64,000 nt of DNA, taken from positions 247,759,741 to 247,823,740 of the forward strand of contig CM041465.1 in the NCBI GenBank assembly GCA_023213395.1. Direction: 5' to 3'. The DNA is from Cycas panzhihuaensis. Its lineage: Eukaryota > Cycadophyta. Under the pieces are notes generated by a model. The model was given only the letters and a program-made list of their open reading frames with translations. It had not been told where the DNA came from and did no database searches. Of the stretch, positions 46,085-57,632 are shown one piece after another (positions within the stretch are counted from its first letter, which is position 1; each line of letters begins with the position of its first letter). Both the position numbers and the translations under genes were made by a program.

Positions 46085-47059
46085 CATGGTATGAGGTTCG
46101 TGGATTATCGGCTCCGTGGATGCTTATGAAGTAAATTCCTCTTCATTCGGATGTAACTTGTTATCTAAATATGTATCCGTAAACATTGATGATGATAATT
46201 TAAATTCTTTTGATTATATGTCGACTAATGATTCTTTGAAACCGATAACACCCTAGACCAACCAACCCCTAGTTTATTTAGTAATTTTCATAGTTTTTTC
46301 TAGTTAGTAGTAACCCGACATCCCGTCTACTTCAGGTGTGGGTCCTGAGGTAGATTCCCTACCCCCCCCTTTTATACAACCCGAGGAAGGAAGTAACATT
46401 CCCTCCTCTTCTTCCTTAGAAGTACACCTTGACCTTAAATCTCTTCCAACCATTGGCGCCAAAACTGGAGAAATGGAAGGAGGATTGCTGGTAAGTGCTT
46501 CTAGCGAGTCCGTCTAGGAAACAAAATTACCATTCCGGAAAACACTAGCGGTCAAACCTATATTGGAGATTACGTTAAACCATTCTATGGGGAACAGTTA
46601 TATGGGACTACCCATTTAACACATTGTATTGATTATTGGATAGAACAGGGAAATTGGGACAAAACCAATTGGCAACAGGACTTAATTCTAACTCTACGAG
46701 GGACAGCTTGGTATTGGTACTTAGCTCACCAACGTAACCTTAGCCATTGGCAAGAATTGCAATCGATGTTTCGAATACGATTCGATCATCCGAACCAACT
46801 AGCTATTCCAATATTCTATGTAGGATAGGACCCTAGAAAACACATACAGGTGTGTAAGCAGAACTGGAAATCCTTGAGTATACCTAAGCAGGATTGGTCT
46901 AACTACTTCTACCACACCACAGGGAAAGTAGCAAAAAAGCGGTTCCAGGAAGGAGAAGAACTTAGAGATAACTTGGGAAAACCTAAGAGAATCTTTTATC
47001 AAAACCTTTAGGCATACCTCAGAAAACCAAGAAATAGACACGTTCAAACATATCGAATA
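46085..47059 (+). pseudogene. Gypsy-C linker and second Gag-like domain
   Basis: After the acidic linker (46085-46440) a frame around 46560-47060 reads VKPFYGEQLYGTTHLTHCID, WDKTNWQQDLILTLRGTAWY, WYLAHQRNLSHWQELQSMF, RIRFDHPNQLAIP and DWSNYFYHTTGKVAKK. The pattern LTLRGxAxxWY...WxxL...F..RF is that of the retrotransposon Gag capsid domain and parallels the genuine Gag of the same element (TLRGVPLAWY...WAKIKKAFEERF). It lies between protease and RT, as in gypsy-B. Here one stop and a frameshift interrupt it. Confidence 0.72.
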
Positions 47060-48300
47060 ATGAGCATAAAACTAGAACAAAGATCCAATGATCATGAAAC
47101 AATAGATTCCACACATAGCGAAAATGAAGAAATTGTGAATTATCCTGCAGAGTTTACAGAATTCACCGTTGGAGAAAGAGAAATAGAAGATACTCCAGGC
47201 CACAAAACGGAAAACGTAGAAGATGTGGGAAAAACAAAGCTGAAAACAATAGAAATTAATGTTGGCAACTCAGAAGATCCTAAACTCATTCGAATTGAGA
47301 TTATTGGGATTCTCAAGCAAGAGCTAAAGCTCAGAATTGTTCAAGAATTCCGTGATGTATTTGCATGGTCGTATAAAGATTTGAAAGGTATTCCTTCAAA
47401 TAGGAATGCATCACATTGATCCGTGGAAGACGCTAAACCAAAGGAAACAAATGACCATATCGTATGAATCCAAAGTATAAAGAAAAGTAAAAGCCGAATC
47501 TGGATAAAATGCTAGAAGTGGTATATATATGAAATTGACTACGGTGATTTGGGTGAGCCGTAGTAGTGGTCCCAAAGAAAAATGGGAAAATTCGAGTCTG
47601 TGTGGATTACAGACAATTAAACAAAGTAACGAAAAAAGATCCATTTCCGTTGCCATTCACGGAGGATATTCTAGAAGCGATGGAGGAAATGAAATTTATT
47701 CATTCACAGACGGATTTAGTGGGTACAATCAAGTGCAGATTGCCCCAGAAGATCAGGCCAAAACAACATTCGTAACGGAATGGGGTACGTACGCCTATAA
47801 GGTAATGCCATTTGGTCTTACGAATGCACCAAAGAACATTTCAACGGATTGTGATTAATATCTTCGTAAGTACATTGGAGAAAAAGTTGTATTTTTAGGC
47901 GATTGGACATTATACGGGTTAATGAAAACCACATGGAAAACTTAAGAGAAATGTTGCAAACTTGTCGAGAAAACAAATCAGGTCTTAATCCGGAAAAGTG
48001 TACATTTACGGTACCATTTGGAAACCTCTTGGGGCACATAGTCAAGAAAGAAGGATGGTGACAGATCCAAATAAAGTGTCGCCATTTTACACTTTCCGAC
48101 ACCAAATACGAGGAAGCGACTAAAGGTTTTTGGGTTTAACCGGATATTATAGAAAATTTATCGGAGGATATGCGTATATATCCGGACCTCCGAAGAATTA
48201 TTGAAAAGAATATTGAATGGATATGGACTAAAGATCGACGAGCATTCAAACATCAAGCGAGGCCATAGTAGCGACCGATACTACGATTCCGGATTGGAAG
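47060..48300 (+). pseudogene. Gypsy-C reverse transcriptase
   Basis: The frame 47060-47419 covers the PR-RT joint (EFRDVFAWSYKDLKGIP). Then VVPKKNGKIRVCVDYRQLNKVTKKDPFPLPF and, after a shift, GGNEIYSFTDGFSGYNQVQIAP and VMPFGLTNAP. The catalytic motif at 47889-47906 reads FLGDW where gypsy-B has FLDDW, so one of two essential Asp is lost. The thumb (LTGYYRKFIGGYAYISG) lies near 48130-48185 with many indels. Confidence 0.88.
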
Positions 48301-48660
48301 AGAACCTCCCATGTGCATGTGGACGCGCCACAATACGCCATTGGATGCGTATTGGCCCAACCTGATGATGATAAAATGGATCATCCAATATATTTTGCCA
48401 TAAAACTTACAAGAGCGGAAAGCGTAATTATACAACAACAGAGAGAAGCACTCGGCATGGTTTATGCACTACGTAAATTTCGACACTATTTATTATCTAA
48501 TCCATTTCATTTTTGTCGACCATCAAGCTTTGATGTATCCGGTGAACAAACCTATTATGCGAGGAAGAATCGTGAGATGGTTAATCTTTGTTCCTGTGAG
48601 TTTTCGCTCGTAATCATTGTGAAACCGTAAGGCGCACATTATCCCGGATCAACTATCAAG
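48301..48660 (+). pseudogene. Gypsy-C RNase H
   Basis: The ORF 48313-48630 reads MHVDAPQYAIGCVLAQPDDDK, HPIYFAIKLTRAESV, REALGMVYALRKFRHYLLSNPF, the standard gypsy RNase H with its first Asp. It is followed by the distal part in shifted frames (FFVDHQALMYPVNKP near 48505-48560). Confidence 0.87.
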
Positions 48661-48689
48661 AATAAAAATGGAGAGAGAGCTACGGGGTA

Positions 48690-49960
48690 CTAGATGACTT
48701 TTCCGCAGACTCTATTCGTTGATGCAGTTCGAGATCGGTATGAGGGTATACCGTAATACCTAGCAACCGCAGTAAAGTCCAGAATTAGGCAAGTGCGGGA
48801 AGAAGGAATTTCATTAGAAACGCGGAGCCGTACACTTATTAGTGGAGAATTGTATAAATTGGGACGAGATGACATATTGCGACGTTGTGTTCGACAAGAT
48901 GAGACAAATCGATTATGTCGCAGCACATGAAGGCGTAGCGGTGGCCACATGGGGAAAATGGCCACATGGCGGAAAATCTTGACATCGGGATTCTGGTGGC
49001 CATCAATGTTCGACGATGTGAAGAAATGGGTTCAAGCATGCGACCACTGCCAACGAGTGGGGAAACCTAACCGACAGGATTTCCACCCGTTGCATCCTAT
49101 ACTACCCTTGGCACCATTTGAAAAGTGGGGACTCGACTTTGTGGGGCCAATCAAACCAGCAGCACGACGATCAAACGCTCGATATATTCTAGTAGCCACC
49201 GACTACACGACAAAGTGGGTAGAAGCACGTGCATTGAAGAAAGCCGATGCAGAAAGCACAGCAACAAGATTTCTGTACGAGGTGATAATCACGAGATTTG
49301 GATGCCCCTTGAGATTGTGAGTGACCAAGGTGCCCATTTCCTCAACCAAACCATGGAAGCATTGACAAGCGCCTTCATGATCGCCCATCAGAAATCAACC
49401 CCATACTATCCCAGAGCCAACGGTCAAGCGGAAAGCTCCAACAAGATAATCGAGAACTGTTTACGGAAGATATGCGACATCGGCAGATCGATGGTAGAAG
49501 TTACCTTAGTATTATGGGCTTTTCAGACGACGTATAAGCGATCCGTGGGGCAAACACCATTTCAACCGGTGTATGGCATGAAGCCATTCTTCCAACCGAG
49601 TTCGAGATACCCGGTTTGCGGTGGCAATACAATGCCGACTGACGACCGCCATCCACGGAACAACGATCGGAAGATTTAATACGGTTGGAAGAAACGCGAC
49701 ATCTAGCGAATTGGGTGCGACATATAGAGAAAAGACGACAAAAGGCGTGGCATGACCGCTATCTCTGCGGAAACCACAATTCCATGAGGGTGATCACGTA
49801 TTGCTATACGACAAATTCAAAACACACCGGTAAACTCAAGATGCGATGGTTAGGACCATACATCGCAAAAAATTTTCAAAATGGTTCGGTCTTGAGAAAT
49901 CGACGGACCTCGCTACCAACACGGGTAAATGGTAGCGCACTCAAGTCCTATATCGAGTAG
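48690..49960 (+). pseudogene. Gypsy-C integrase
   Basis: The N-terminal zinc region (HEGVA...CDHCQRVGK, 48925-49065) is followed by the core: KWGLDFVGPIKPAARRSNARY with the first Asp, VATDYTTKWVEA, a shift, VSDQGAHFLNQTM with the second Asp and YPRANGQAESSNKIIENC with Glu. The C-terminal frame 49685-49960 reads LKMRWLGPYIAKNFQNGSV and TRVNGSALKSYIE. All catalytic residues remain, but at least two frameshifts break the protein. No chromodomain follows, in contrast to gypsy A. Confidence 0.9.
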
Positions 49961-50229
49961 CCGGTCACCAAATGGATCACCGGTTGTACCATAGAGTATT
50001 GCATGATATTGAGGCAATCGCCTTGATACCGAGCCATGATCCCGCTCGGTATGGATATAAAAATTGAAAAAATTGGAAAAATAAAAATAACCATAACTCA
50101 ATTCGATATAAGCAACAGAAAGATAATCCAAGAAAACCGGAGGGAATACATCAAAGATACAAGCGAATTACAGTGCGTGCAAAACAGTAATGCGTTACTG
50201 TGCACGCATATTGGACTGATAAAAGTGGA

Positions 50230-50740
50230 AAATATACTATACGTACCAAGCAATTCATAAAAGTACGCATAATGGAAAAAGTGGCTCCGAATTATACTAT
50301 ACGTACCAGAAAAGTACGCGGGCAGGTACGCATAGTAGAAATAATTTTAAGTGACTCAATTACATTATACGTACCTGGAAAAGTACGTAGACAGGTACGC
50401 ACAGTGCACAGGAGCGTAAACTCGAGTTATACATTATACGTACCAACGACGTACGTAATCGGGTACGCACTGTGTAAAAGAGACTTAAAGGGCTATGTGT
50501 GCTATACGTACCAAAGAAAGTACGAATCGAGCACGCACAACAAAGATTTTTAAGCGATACGTACCAAGGGCACGTATAAGACAAAATACGCTAAACGACA
50601 AATTATTACGTACCTGCGAACATTCCAGTGCGGTACGCAGAGCGGAACGGACCACGGCGCGCAAGGGTTTGCTCGGGTACGCATCACAGTGACCAGAACG
50701 GTGAAACGGCAAGCGTTCCTCGGAGGTACGTATGTGCGGT
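50230..50740. repeat. Array of TACGTACC-centred repeats in gypsy-C
   Basis: At least seven copies of a unit with ATACGTACC (or TTACGTACC), then AAGTACG, then GGTACGCA; start points near 50238, 50297, 50365, 50434, 50502, 50556 and 50606, spaced 50-69 bp. TACGTA is self-complementary and GTACC/GGTAC pair within a unit, so each could form a hairpin. It lies between integrase and ORF3. Frames across it are chance products of the repeat. Confidence 0.8.
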
Positions 50741-50792
50741 TCTACCGGTACGCTTAGGTTTTCTGTTTTACTTCTGGAAATCCACAGCCATT

Positions 50793-51890
50793 ATGAGTAC
50801 GGTAGGCTGCCAAGAGGCATACATTCCTAAGCTGAAACAGGACCTCCAAGCCCTACCAATGCATTTCGCATTTAAGATCAAGGTGCAGATGGACAGACTA
50901 TATTTTCGCAATCCCATGTATTATGACCCACGGTTAATGGACCAAACCTGTTGACCCTAAAAGCAAACAATGCAAAGCTAAATTGGATGCGTAAATAGTC
51001 CACACCATTACAGTGACTTCCCAAGGAGGGTGAAGTTCCATTGGGAGCCAAGAGGTCGAGGTGGACAGGAAATGTGGATGAAAAAATTATGCCATCCTAA
51101 CACCCGGATAATGTCAGCGGAATTAGGGTAGCCGAGCATCATGGATATCAAATTGCGTGGGTGGCTAAGGTAATTAATTCGATTTTTGTCAAAGAGAAAA
51201 TATACCTACATTCGTGGAGGTATGATGCGGTACTCTTACAAATTCGGGATGGAGAAAGAATGAATTGGTCCGAATTTTTAGCGTAAAATATGAGGCGAAG
51301 CTACAAGAAATCGTGACACAACCCTTTCGCCATCCTTCATTGCTTACGGCTATTCTATTTTATCGGTGTCCTAAGTCCAACTAACCGTAACCACTATTTC
51401 TCCTCGGGAGCCAATTATTAAACAAGGGTTGCGAGTTCCCGGACACGACTACCAGTATGGAACTTAAAAGGAGAATTCAGAAACAAATGCAAAAAGTACT
51501 TACCTGGTTACAAAAAACCCCAGGTACACCTATTCCTCACAGGACAAAGCAAGTTGTCCATCGACGTGGGAAGAGGAGGAAGGTGAGGAAGAGTCGAGAA
51601 GAAGAGAAGGAGGAGGAGGAAGCATCCCAGGAAGATTGGGAAGACTTCCACAGCAGAAGAGGTTGGAGAACCCCGACCGCCTACACCACACGACAAGGCG
51701 GCCAATTATACAGATGATTCGTGATATGGAGGCGGTGGTACAAAGCGTAAATAGCACCCTTCAGGAGAAGATCAAGGAAAAGGACGCCATCATTGCTACC
51801 CTGACACAAATAAATGAAGAAATTCTGGGACAACCAAGGCAGCAGGAGCCGCCTTTGAAACAGAGTGGGGAGGGATGCCCAAATTTTTGA
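50793..51890 (+). pseudogene. Gypsy-C ORF3 of unknown function
   Basis: A decayed frame of about 365 codons after integrase. The ATG at 50793 (MSTVGCQEAYIPKLKQDLQA) and the terminal segment (51636-51890) are in the same phase. Clear coding-like segments: KVQMDRLYFRNPMYYDPRLM at the start, RVAEHHGYQIAWVAKVINSI and LHSWRYDAVLLQIRDGERMN in a shifted frame (51125-51285), an acidic/basic stretch with EEEKEEEEA, and a C-terminal coiled coil (IRDMEAVVQSVNSTLQEKI). No signal peptide or membrane segment is seen, so it is not clearly env-like. I do not recognise the family. Confidence 0.55.
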
Positions 51891-51947
51891 CTTTTGGAGT
51901 TTTGTTGAGCAAGGATGCTCAAACCCATAATCATTGACCCGGATAGA

Positions 51948-52762
51948 TGTTGGCATCAAAATTGACTCAATGGTCGTGGTGAGGACCAGGTAGGTCGATA
52001 ACTGGGTTGTGCACGACCGGTGACGGAGGTACGCACGAGGCGAAACGCGTAAAAACAGCATTCCGGCACGATGATGTGTGCGCACTGAACGGCACGCATG
52101 ACAGAACGCATCAAGAGCGGAACGCAACTAAACCCGGCGACGCATGACTCTGTGGGACCAAAGGAAGACCGAGGTGCGACGACGCATTTTACGCATTTTA
52201 ACCAAAGGAAGAATTAATTAAGGCTAACCAAAGAGATTAAGTGAAGAGGCACGATAAAGTGAAGAGGCACGCATGGTCGAAAGGGTACGGTTATGACAGT
52301 CATAACCCTTCACCAAAAGGTACCAACAGGAGTACTTAAGGAGGTACGCATGATTCACCTAGTTAGGGTGAGAGCCGAGATCAAGAGTACGCAAAGGTGT
52401 ATGACAAGACGCATGATGTACCGATTGGAGCATGAGTGCATGATAAGTACCACACGGTACGCATATGTAACGAGGATCAGAGGTCTTTGGAATGCTCAGA
52501 ACGCATTCCAAATTCGTAAATGAACTGCTGAATTAATAAAAGAAGAGTTATGTGGAAATTGGTGCATTCTTGATGTATGTTGATGATGTGTCAAATATGT
52601 ATTGAATTGCATCTTCCGTACCATTCTGTGAATTATATATGGAATGTATGTGGAATGTATGTGTATAACCATGTTGACAGTGTCCTAAAACTAGACTATA
52701 GCGCTGTGTAACCTTGACAAGTGCATTGATTCCACGAAGGGTGTGGAATCTATAAGTCAACA
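51948..52762 (+). repeat. 3' LTR of gypsy-C
   Basis: 815 bp matching 42410-43228, followed by TSD GACAG. A purine tract (GTGGGGAGGGA near 51866) is about 70 bp upstream rather than adjacent, which is atypical. Confidence 0.93.
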
Positions 52763-52767
52763 GACAG

Positions 52768-53356
52768 GTTAGCCATACCTACGGCCTCCAATCAGGGATT
52801 ATCCTGATAACCATCCGGGAAAACTGAAAACCCTTAATCAAGATAATTAATTTAGCTGGGCCAATATCCGTCATAGCCGTGGGACATGCACGTACTTCTC
52901 TTCGGAGAGTATATCACTGCTCATTGGTGAACTGGGTGAGGATCGGCAGTACTTGGGCTCCACGTTTACTTGGATTTCATCACCAAGGAACGGTGTGAGT
53001 ATCGCGGGTGAAGGCCATTAATTACGTATACTAGAAGCCCTCTTAAGCATCGACACCTCACCTACTTTGGATACAAGTTAGAGGTTTGGGTTTGTTACAC
53101 ATCCTACATCACTTTGGTTATCAGTTGTGTGCACCCACATGCCAGCTTCTATATAGGCCTTCTCACTTATCTTGATTAGATCACTTACATCACATACTTA
53201 TTTGTGATCTCTTTGCTTCCACATCTTACATTGCATTACATCATTATTCCTATTGCGTCGGGTAGACTCACAAGTGTCGTGACTCCACCTTCTTCTACTC
53301 GGTGCATTTTCCTACACATTTATATACATCACTCTTATTCATCTTTTCACACCACC
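52768..53356 (+). other. Copia-D leader, second part
   Basis: It continues the leader after gypsy-C up to the gag ATG. No gene recognised. Confidence 0.65.
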
Positions 53357-54480
53357 ATGTCGACCAACTTCGCGAATGTGAACCGTATGCTAAAAGGGAA
53401 GGAGAATTGGGATCTATGGTTCACGGAGTTAAGAACGCAACCAAGTATGAGGGACTCGGCCGGACCACTTGGAGCGAACCCCGATAGTACTGCGACCGAC
53501 ACCACACCGCAGAGTGGTGGCACATCTCCGCCTCCTCCTCGCTCATAATCCGCAACGGCGATGGATCATTGAAGACTGGAAGATCGAGCAAGGATCCCGC
53601 TAGTTACAGACATTACCTGCACAACCCGATCGATGACACGCAGACGACACTACCTTCAAGGTCCTCAAGTCCTCAAAAGAAACTTCGATACTCGATCGAC
53701 TTGGAGTTTGTTCATATGGTATTGAAGATGAACAAGATGCGAATGCGTAAAGGGCGAGCACATGAAACCATCAATGCTCTTCGCCCCATTAAATGTGCCA
53801 TTGATAGGGATTTTAAGACCCAATGCATAACTTGGACCTTCCTAATTCAATCCAGTCAGCATGTTCCTGATTATAAGAACCTGCTAGGAAATCTTCACTA
53901 TCCGCACATCAAGACCCTCAACTTCGAAGCATTAGCTGAGAAGTTTATTGAACATGACAAGACCTTCACTACTAGCTTCCCACTTTCAGATTCAACTCCT
54001 ATTACACCTTTGAAGTCGACATGGACGAGGAAGTATACTACACCAAATGAAGGTCAATCTTCACGCAGAGGAAGAAGAAGTCGTGGAAGAGGCAGGGAAA
54101 AGCAACAGGGACAACAGCAAAGGCAACAACAAGGTCAAGAAAGAAACAAGAGTCAAAAGATCAATCGAGAGTACCAAACAACAATGCTCCCATGTGTCAA
54201 AGGTGTAACAGGAAAGGACACCTTGCAAAAGATTGCCGCATTAACTACAACAGATTGCCCCGTCATCAACAACAGCAGCATCAAGCCCACAATGTTGATG
54301 AGAGTCATGATGACTTATTTGCAGGAGCAAATCTCATTGAGGCACGTATTCAACAAAGCAGGGAAGCATCCACTTCATCTATTGCTTCTAGACCTAAGAG
54401 GTACATCGATGCACACTGTGGCACAGCCATTTGTCAGCTTGATTTGCCACTACATCGACCACTTGGACAGGCAAATGCTG
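53357..54480 (+). pseudogene. Copia-D gag
   Basis: ATG at 53357 reads MSTNFANVNRMLKGKENWDL, a copia Gag start. After a shift the 53569-54534 frame carries EFVHMVLKMNKMRMRKGRAH and FEALAEKFIEHDKTF, then an Arg/Gly/Gln-rich tail (RRGRRSRGRGREKQQGQQQ). The zinc knuckle CQRCNRKGHLAKDC is in a third frame (54192-54240). Confidence 0.85.
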
Positions 54481-54900
54481 CATCAACATCATCATCAGAC
54501 TGGGTTATGGACACAGGAGCTACCCAACACATGACTTGTCACCGGACTTCTTCGGGATTTTGATTTAGAGGTCACCGAGTAGTACACATGGTAGATAAGT
54601 CGACACAACTGCTCAAGGCATGGGCTCTATATGCTTGAAGCTCCTGTGCCTACCCAATTTTACTTTAAAAGATGTCTTGTATATTCCCCATCTCAAACAA
54701 AACCTTCGTCGTTATCCACACTTGTCTCCGTGGATTCGACACGAGTGTCACTAATGATCAAGTTCTTAGTGTTATTCACCCGCCTTCATGTTCGTGGTAA
54801 TGACCGGAAACTTGAAGGTAAGCTATTTAGACCGACCGGAACCACATTGTCTTCTTCGCATACCAAGTTGTTGCCCCATCTGTGTCGTGGAAGAACTTGC
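54481..54900 (+). pseudogene. Copia-D protease
   Basis: DWVMDTGATQHMTCHR at about 54500-54545 has the intact D-T-G-A triad, ending with a stop shortly after. The rest (PTQFYFKRCLVYSPSQTKPS, 54631-54906) is in shifted frames; copia-E has the same segment. Confidence 0.85.
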
Positions 54901-56092
54901 ATATAATGTCACATTGACTCATTCCAAGCTGCCCCTAGAAGCTCTTTGGCATGCTCGCATGGGGCACGTCAAACTTGATCGGCTTAAGGAAATCTCTCAT
55001 TCTACTCCAGTGTCCTTGATTTTCCTCTAAGCCATTCAAATGTGAAGCTTGCATTATTGCCAAATCCTACATGACCATTTCCCAGAGTCAATGGAAAACC
55101 AGACAACCTCTTGAATTAGTACACTCGGACATCCGTGGGCCTATGCCTATCCCTTCTCTCACAGTGGAAGAGGTACTATATTACATTTATTGATGACTTC
55201 ACTCGAAAGGTATGGGTGACCTTTCTCAAATCAAAAGATGAAGCATTCACGTGATTCAAGGCATTCAAGGCTCTCACAGAGAAGGAATCGGATATCAATC
55301 AAGTGTCTCAGATCGACAATGGTGGCGAATACACTTCAAATGAATTCAAGACTTCTTGTGTTAGCGAGGGATCAAGCATCAAACAACTATTGCGTGTACC
55401 CTCAGTAATGGAGTTGCCGAAGGGCTAATAGAACCATAATGAATATGGCACGGGCTATGCTTGTCTTCAAGAATGTGCTGCATATCTTTGGGCCAAGCTA
55501 TTTATACGCAACTGCATGAACAACATAAGTCCATCAAAGCTCGGCTGTCTCCAAATGAACGATGGACCTGGACCCCTCACCGTCCATCACTTCAAAATTT
55601 TTGGCTCTACTTGTTATGCTCACATTCTTGATGAGCATAGAAATAAGCTCCAACAATGAGCTTTAAAGGGCATCTTTGTTGGGTACCCCATGAACAAGAA
55701 AGGGTACAAGGTCTTCATTCCAACATTAAAGAAGATCATTATCACTAGAGATGTGGTGTTTATGAGACAGAGGGTCAACTACTTCAACTTGATTCTAAAG
55801 CACCATCTCATAGATACCTCGATGTCCAAGAATATGATGTATGATTCCAACATTTGGGGAGACATCAAGAAATACTCAAAATTTTGGAATCTGACAATAG
55901 AGGCCCTGAGGACACTATCCTTGACTCAGATCCTGTGCCAATGTGCGCCAACCCAGCGCCATCTTGGGAGAATAGCCAGGAATCACCACGTCGAGCATCA
56001 AAAGGAAAAGGAGTTGCAGAAGAACCACCTTCACCACCTTCAGTTGTAGGGCCGTCTTCTCCAGCAATGTCATCAACCTCCAGACCATACAT
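54901..56092 (+). pseudogene. Copia-D integrase and IN-RT linker
   Basis: Pre-integrase LEALWHARMGHVKLDRLKEI (54900-55030), then KCEACIIAKSY, VHSDIRGPMPIPSL (first Asp) and a corrupted RSDNGGE motif near 55310-55335, where the bases read TCGAC instead of the expected TCAGAC. PQQNG is likewise broken (CCTCAGTAATGG near 55400). The linker 55854-56092 (DPVPMCANPAPSWENSQESP, then PPSVVGPSSPAMSSTSRPYI) is open and Pro/Ser-rich. It ends abruptly at 56092 where the inverted copy starts. Confidence 0.87.
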
Positions 56093-56459
56093 TGTTGAGG
56101 GAATGGATCTAGGGATCTAGTGCACTAACACTACACAATGGCAAATAGTGGAGGCAAGCACAATGTACTCAACAAGAGAATGCTAATAGCTTGAGCTCAA
56201 AGAGGAGAAGTGTAGAATATGATCACTCTCCATGTAATTTCAGCTTATATAATGAGGATGCTCATTAGGGTTTGGAATTTGAGTTTTCCCTCCCAATGAC
56301 ATTCAAATGAGATTACATGAAATTACAATGAAATGAACTTTATGTCATTTCACTTAAGTGACTTAGGCATAGTCACCTTATCCTAAAGTTATAAACATAA
56401 AAGTGACTTTATCTAATTCTAACTTCATGAAATGACCATGTGACATTAACATTGTCACA
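56093..56459 (-). repeat. 3' LTR of copia-E
   Basis: 367 bp, reverse complement of the copia-D LTR, only a few differences. Confidence 0.94.
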
Positions 56460-56470
56460 ATCCCCCTTAA
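56460..56470 (-). other. Polypurine tract of copia-E
   Basis: TTAAGGGGGAT on the minus strand precedes TGTGACAATG. Confidence 0.88.
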
Positions 56471-57632
56471 TGGCAGAAGGTTATTTTCCTTTATCCTATT
56501 CTAATCTATGAGGTCTTCATTATAGCCTCATTATTACATTGAGAAAAAAAAATCTACAACCTACAAGACACTTTTGTGGGAAAACCCTGGGAATAAAACC
56601 CACGGACTTGACTTCCTATTCTATGAAGTGGCTCGAGGCGGCTCTTTGAGTGTAGCCGATAGCCAAGCAAGACAAGTTGGTTGTGCACTTCGATCCGTGA
56701 GTCTCCATATACCGCTTCGTCATCCCCATACCCTCTCAGGTTTTGATAGGTTCTGATTTTCGAAACAAGTACAACCCAACTCCTTTCGCGCCCATGAGGG
56801 GTTTTCACGAATGGGAGAGAGCAGACTTACTCTTATTCTTTCACGCCTACAAGGGGTTTTCACGAATGGCATAGAGTATGTTGGTCCTGTGTACCATCTC
56901 CTTCAATCAGTTGGAGATGGAGGCCCTAAGGCCGAGCTTGAATCGCTCAAACTTCACCCTTTGCGCCGTTTGGTGAAGATATCACCACTTGATCTCATTG
57001 TGGGGCGTTGTTCCAATTGTATTGTCTTAGTCATGGACCGCCCCGGATCCTGTGGACTTTTGTACAAATGTGCTTTGTACGATCATGAAAAATGTGATTC
57101 TTGGCCATGTGGATTGTCAATCGATTGTCCACATGTAAGCTCGTTGGACCTATCCGGGTGATATCCAAAGTATGTAATAATTTGCGAAGCCATATCACCT
57201 CCTTGCTAGCCTCGAGCGACTATGTATTCGCTTCAGCAGAGAATCTGCAGTGATTTTCCGCCGCCTGACCGCCATGAAATTGGAGTCGCTCCAAGAAATG
57301 TGATGTACCCGGACGTTGATCTTCCCGTATTTTTGTCACCGCAAAATCCGAGTCCGTATGTCAGAAGTCCGAAATCATTGTTGTGCTCATACAACAAACC
57401 AAGTTTGCCGGTCGCCTTTAGGTACTTCAACACTGTATTGCCGCCACAATGGTTCTCGCTTTGGAGTTGTCATGTGACGCAAGAATACCAACGGCATGGG
57501 CAATATCCGCCTTGTGTTGGTAACATAAATGAGGCTACCTACAAGTTGCCGATAGAGTGTTGCATCCGCCTCTCGAGTGTCTTCATCGTAAAGTTTGGCA
57601 TTAGGCTCCATTGAGTATACATCGTTACGCAT
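56471..57632 (-). pseudogene. Copia-E RNase H and 3' untranslated region
   Basis: YRQLVGSLIYVTNTR (57387-57632), MLKYLKATGKLGLLYEHNN and KNTGRSTSGYITFLGATPISW (57233-57433), then TIHMAKN, FHDRTKHICTKVH in a shifted frame at 57060-57130. From about 57000 to 56471 it matches the copia-D 3' untranslated region (60410-60910). Confidence 0.85.

Larger units (their letters stand above)
42410..52762 (+). mobile_element. Gypsy-C, full-length relative of gypsy-B inside copia-D
   Basis: 10.35 kb with LTRs 42410-43228 and 51948-52762 and a perfect TSD GACAG (42405-42409 and 52763-52767). Order: gag, protease, Gag-like domain 2, RT, RNase H, integrase, TACG array, extra ORF. It carries many small indels compared with gypsy-B. 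It must be younger than copia-D, yet its LTRs look far more different from each other than those of copia-D. Confidence 0.95.

Noticed and set aside
50036-50553. Frames rich in YVP and VRT words in the 3' part of gypsy-C
   Set aside because: They are translations of the TACGTACC array and open only because of the repeat.
50230-50740. CRISPR-like array
   Set aside because: Units are degenerate, irregularly spaced, internally palindromic and inside a plant retrotransposon; no cas genes.
50793-51890. Envelope gene
   Set aside because: No signal peptide, membrane span or fusion-like segment can be seen; kept only as ORF3 of unknown function.
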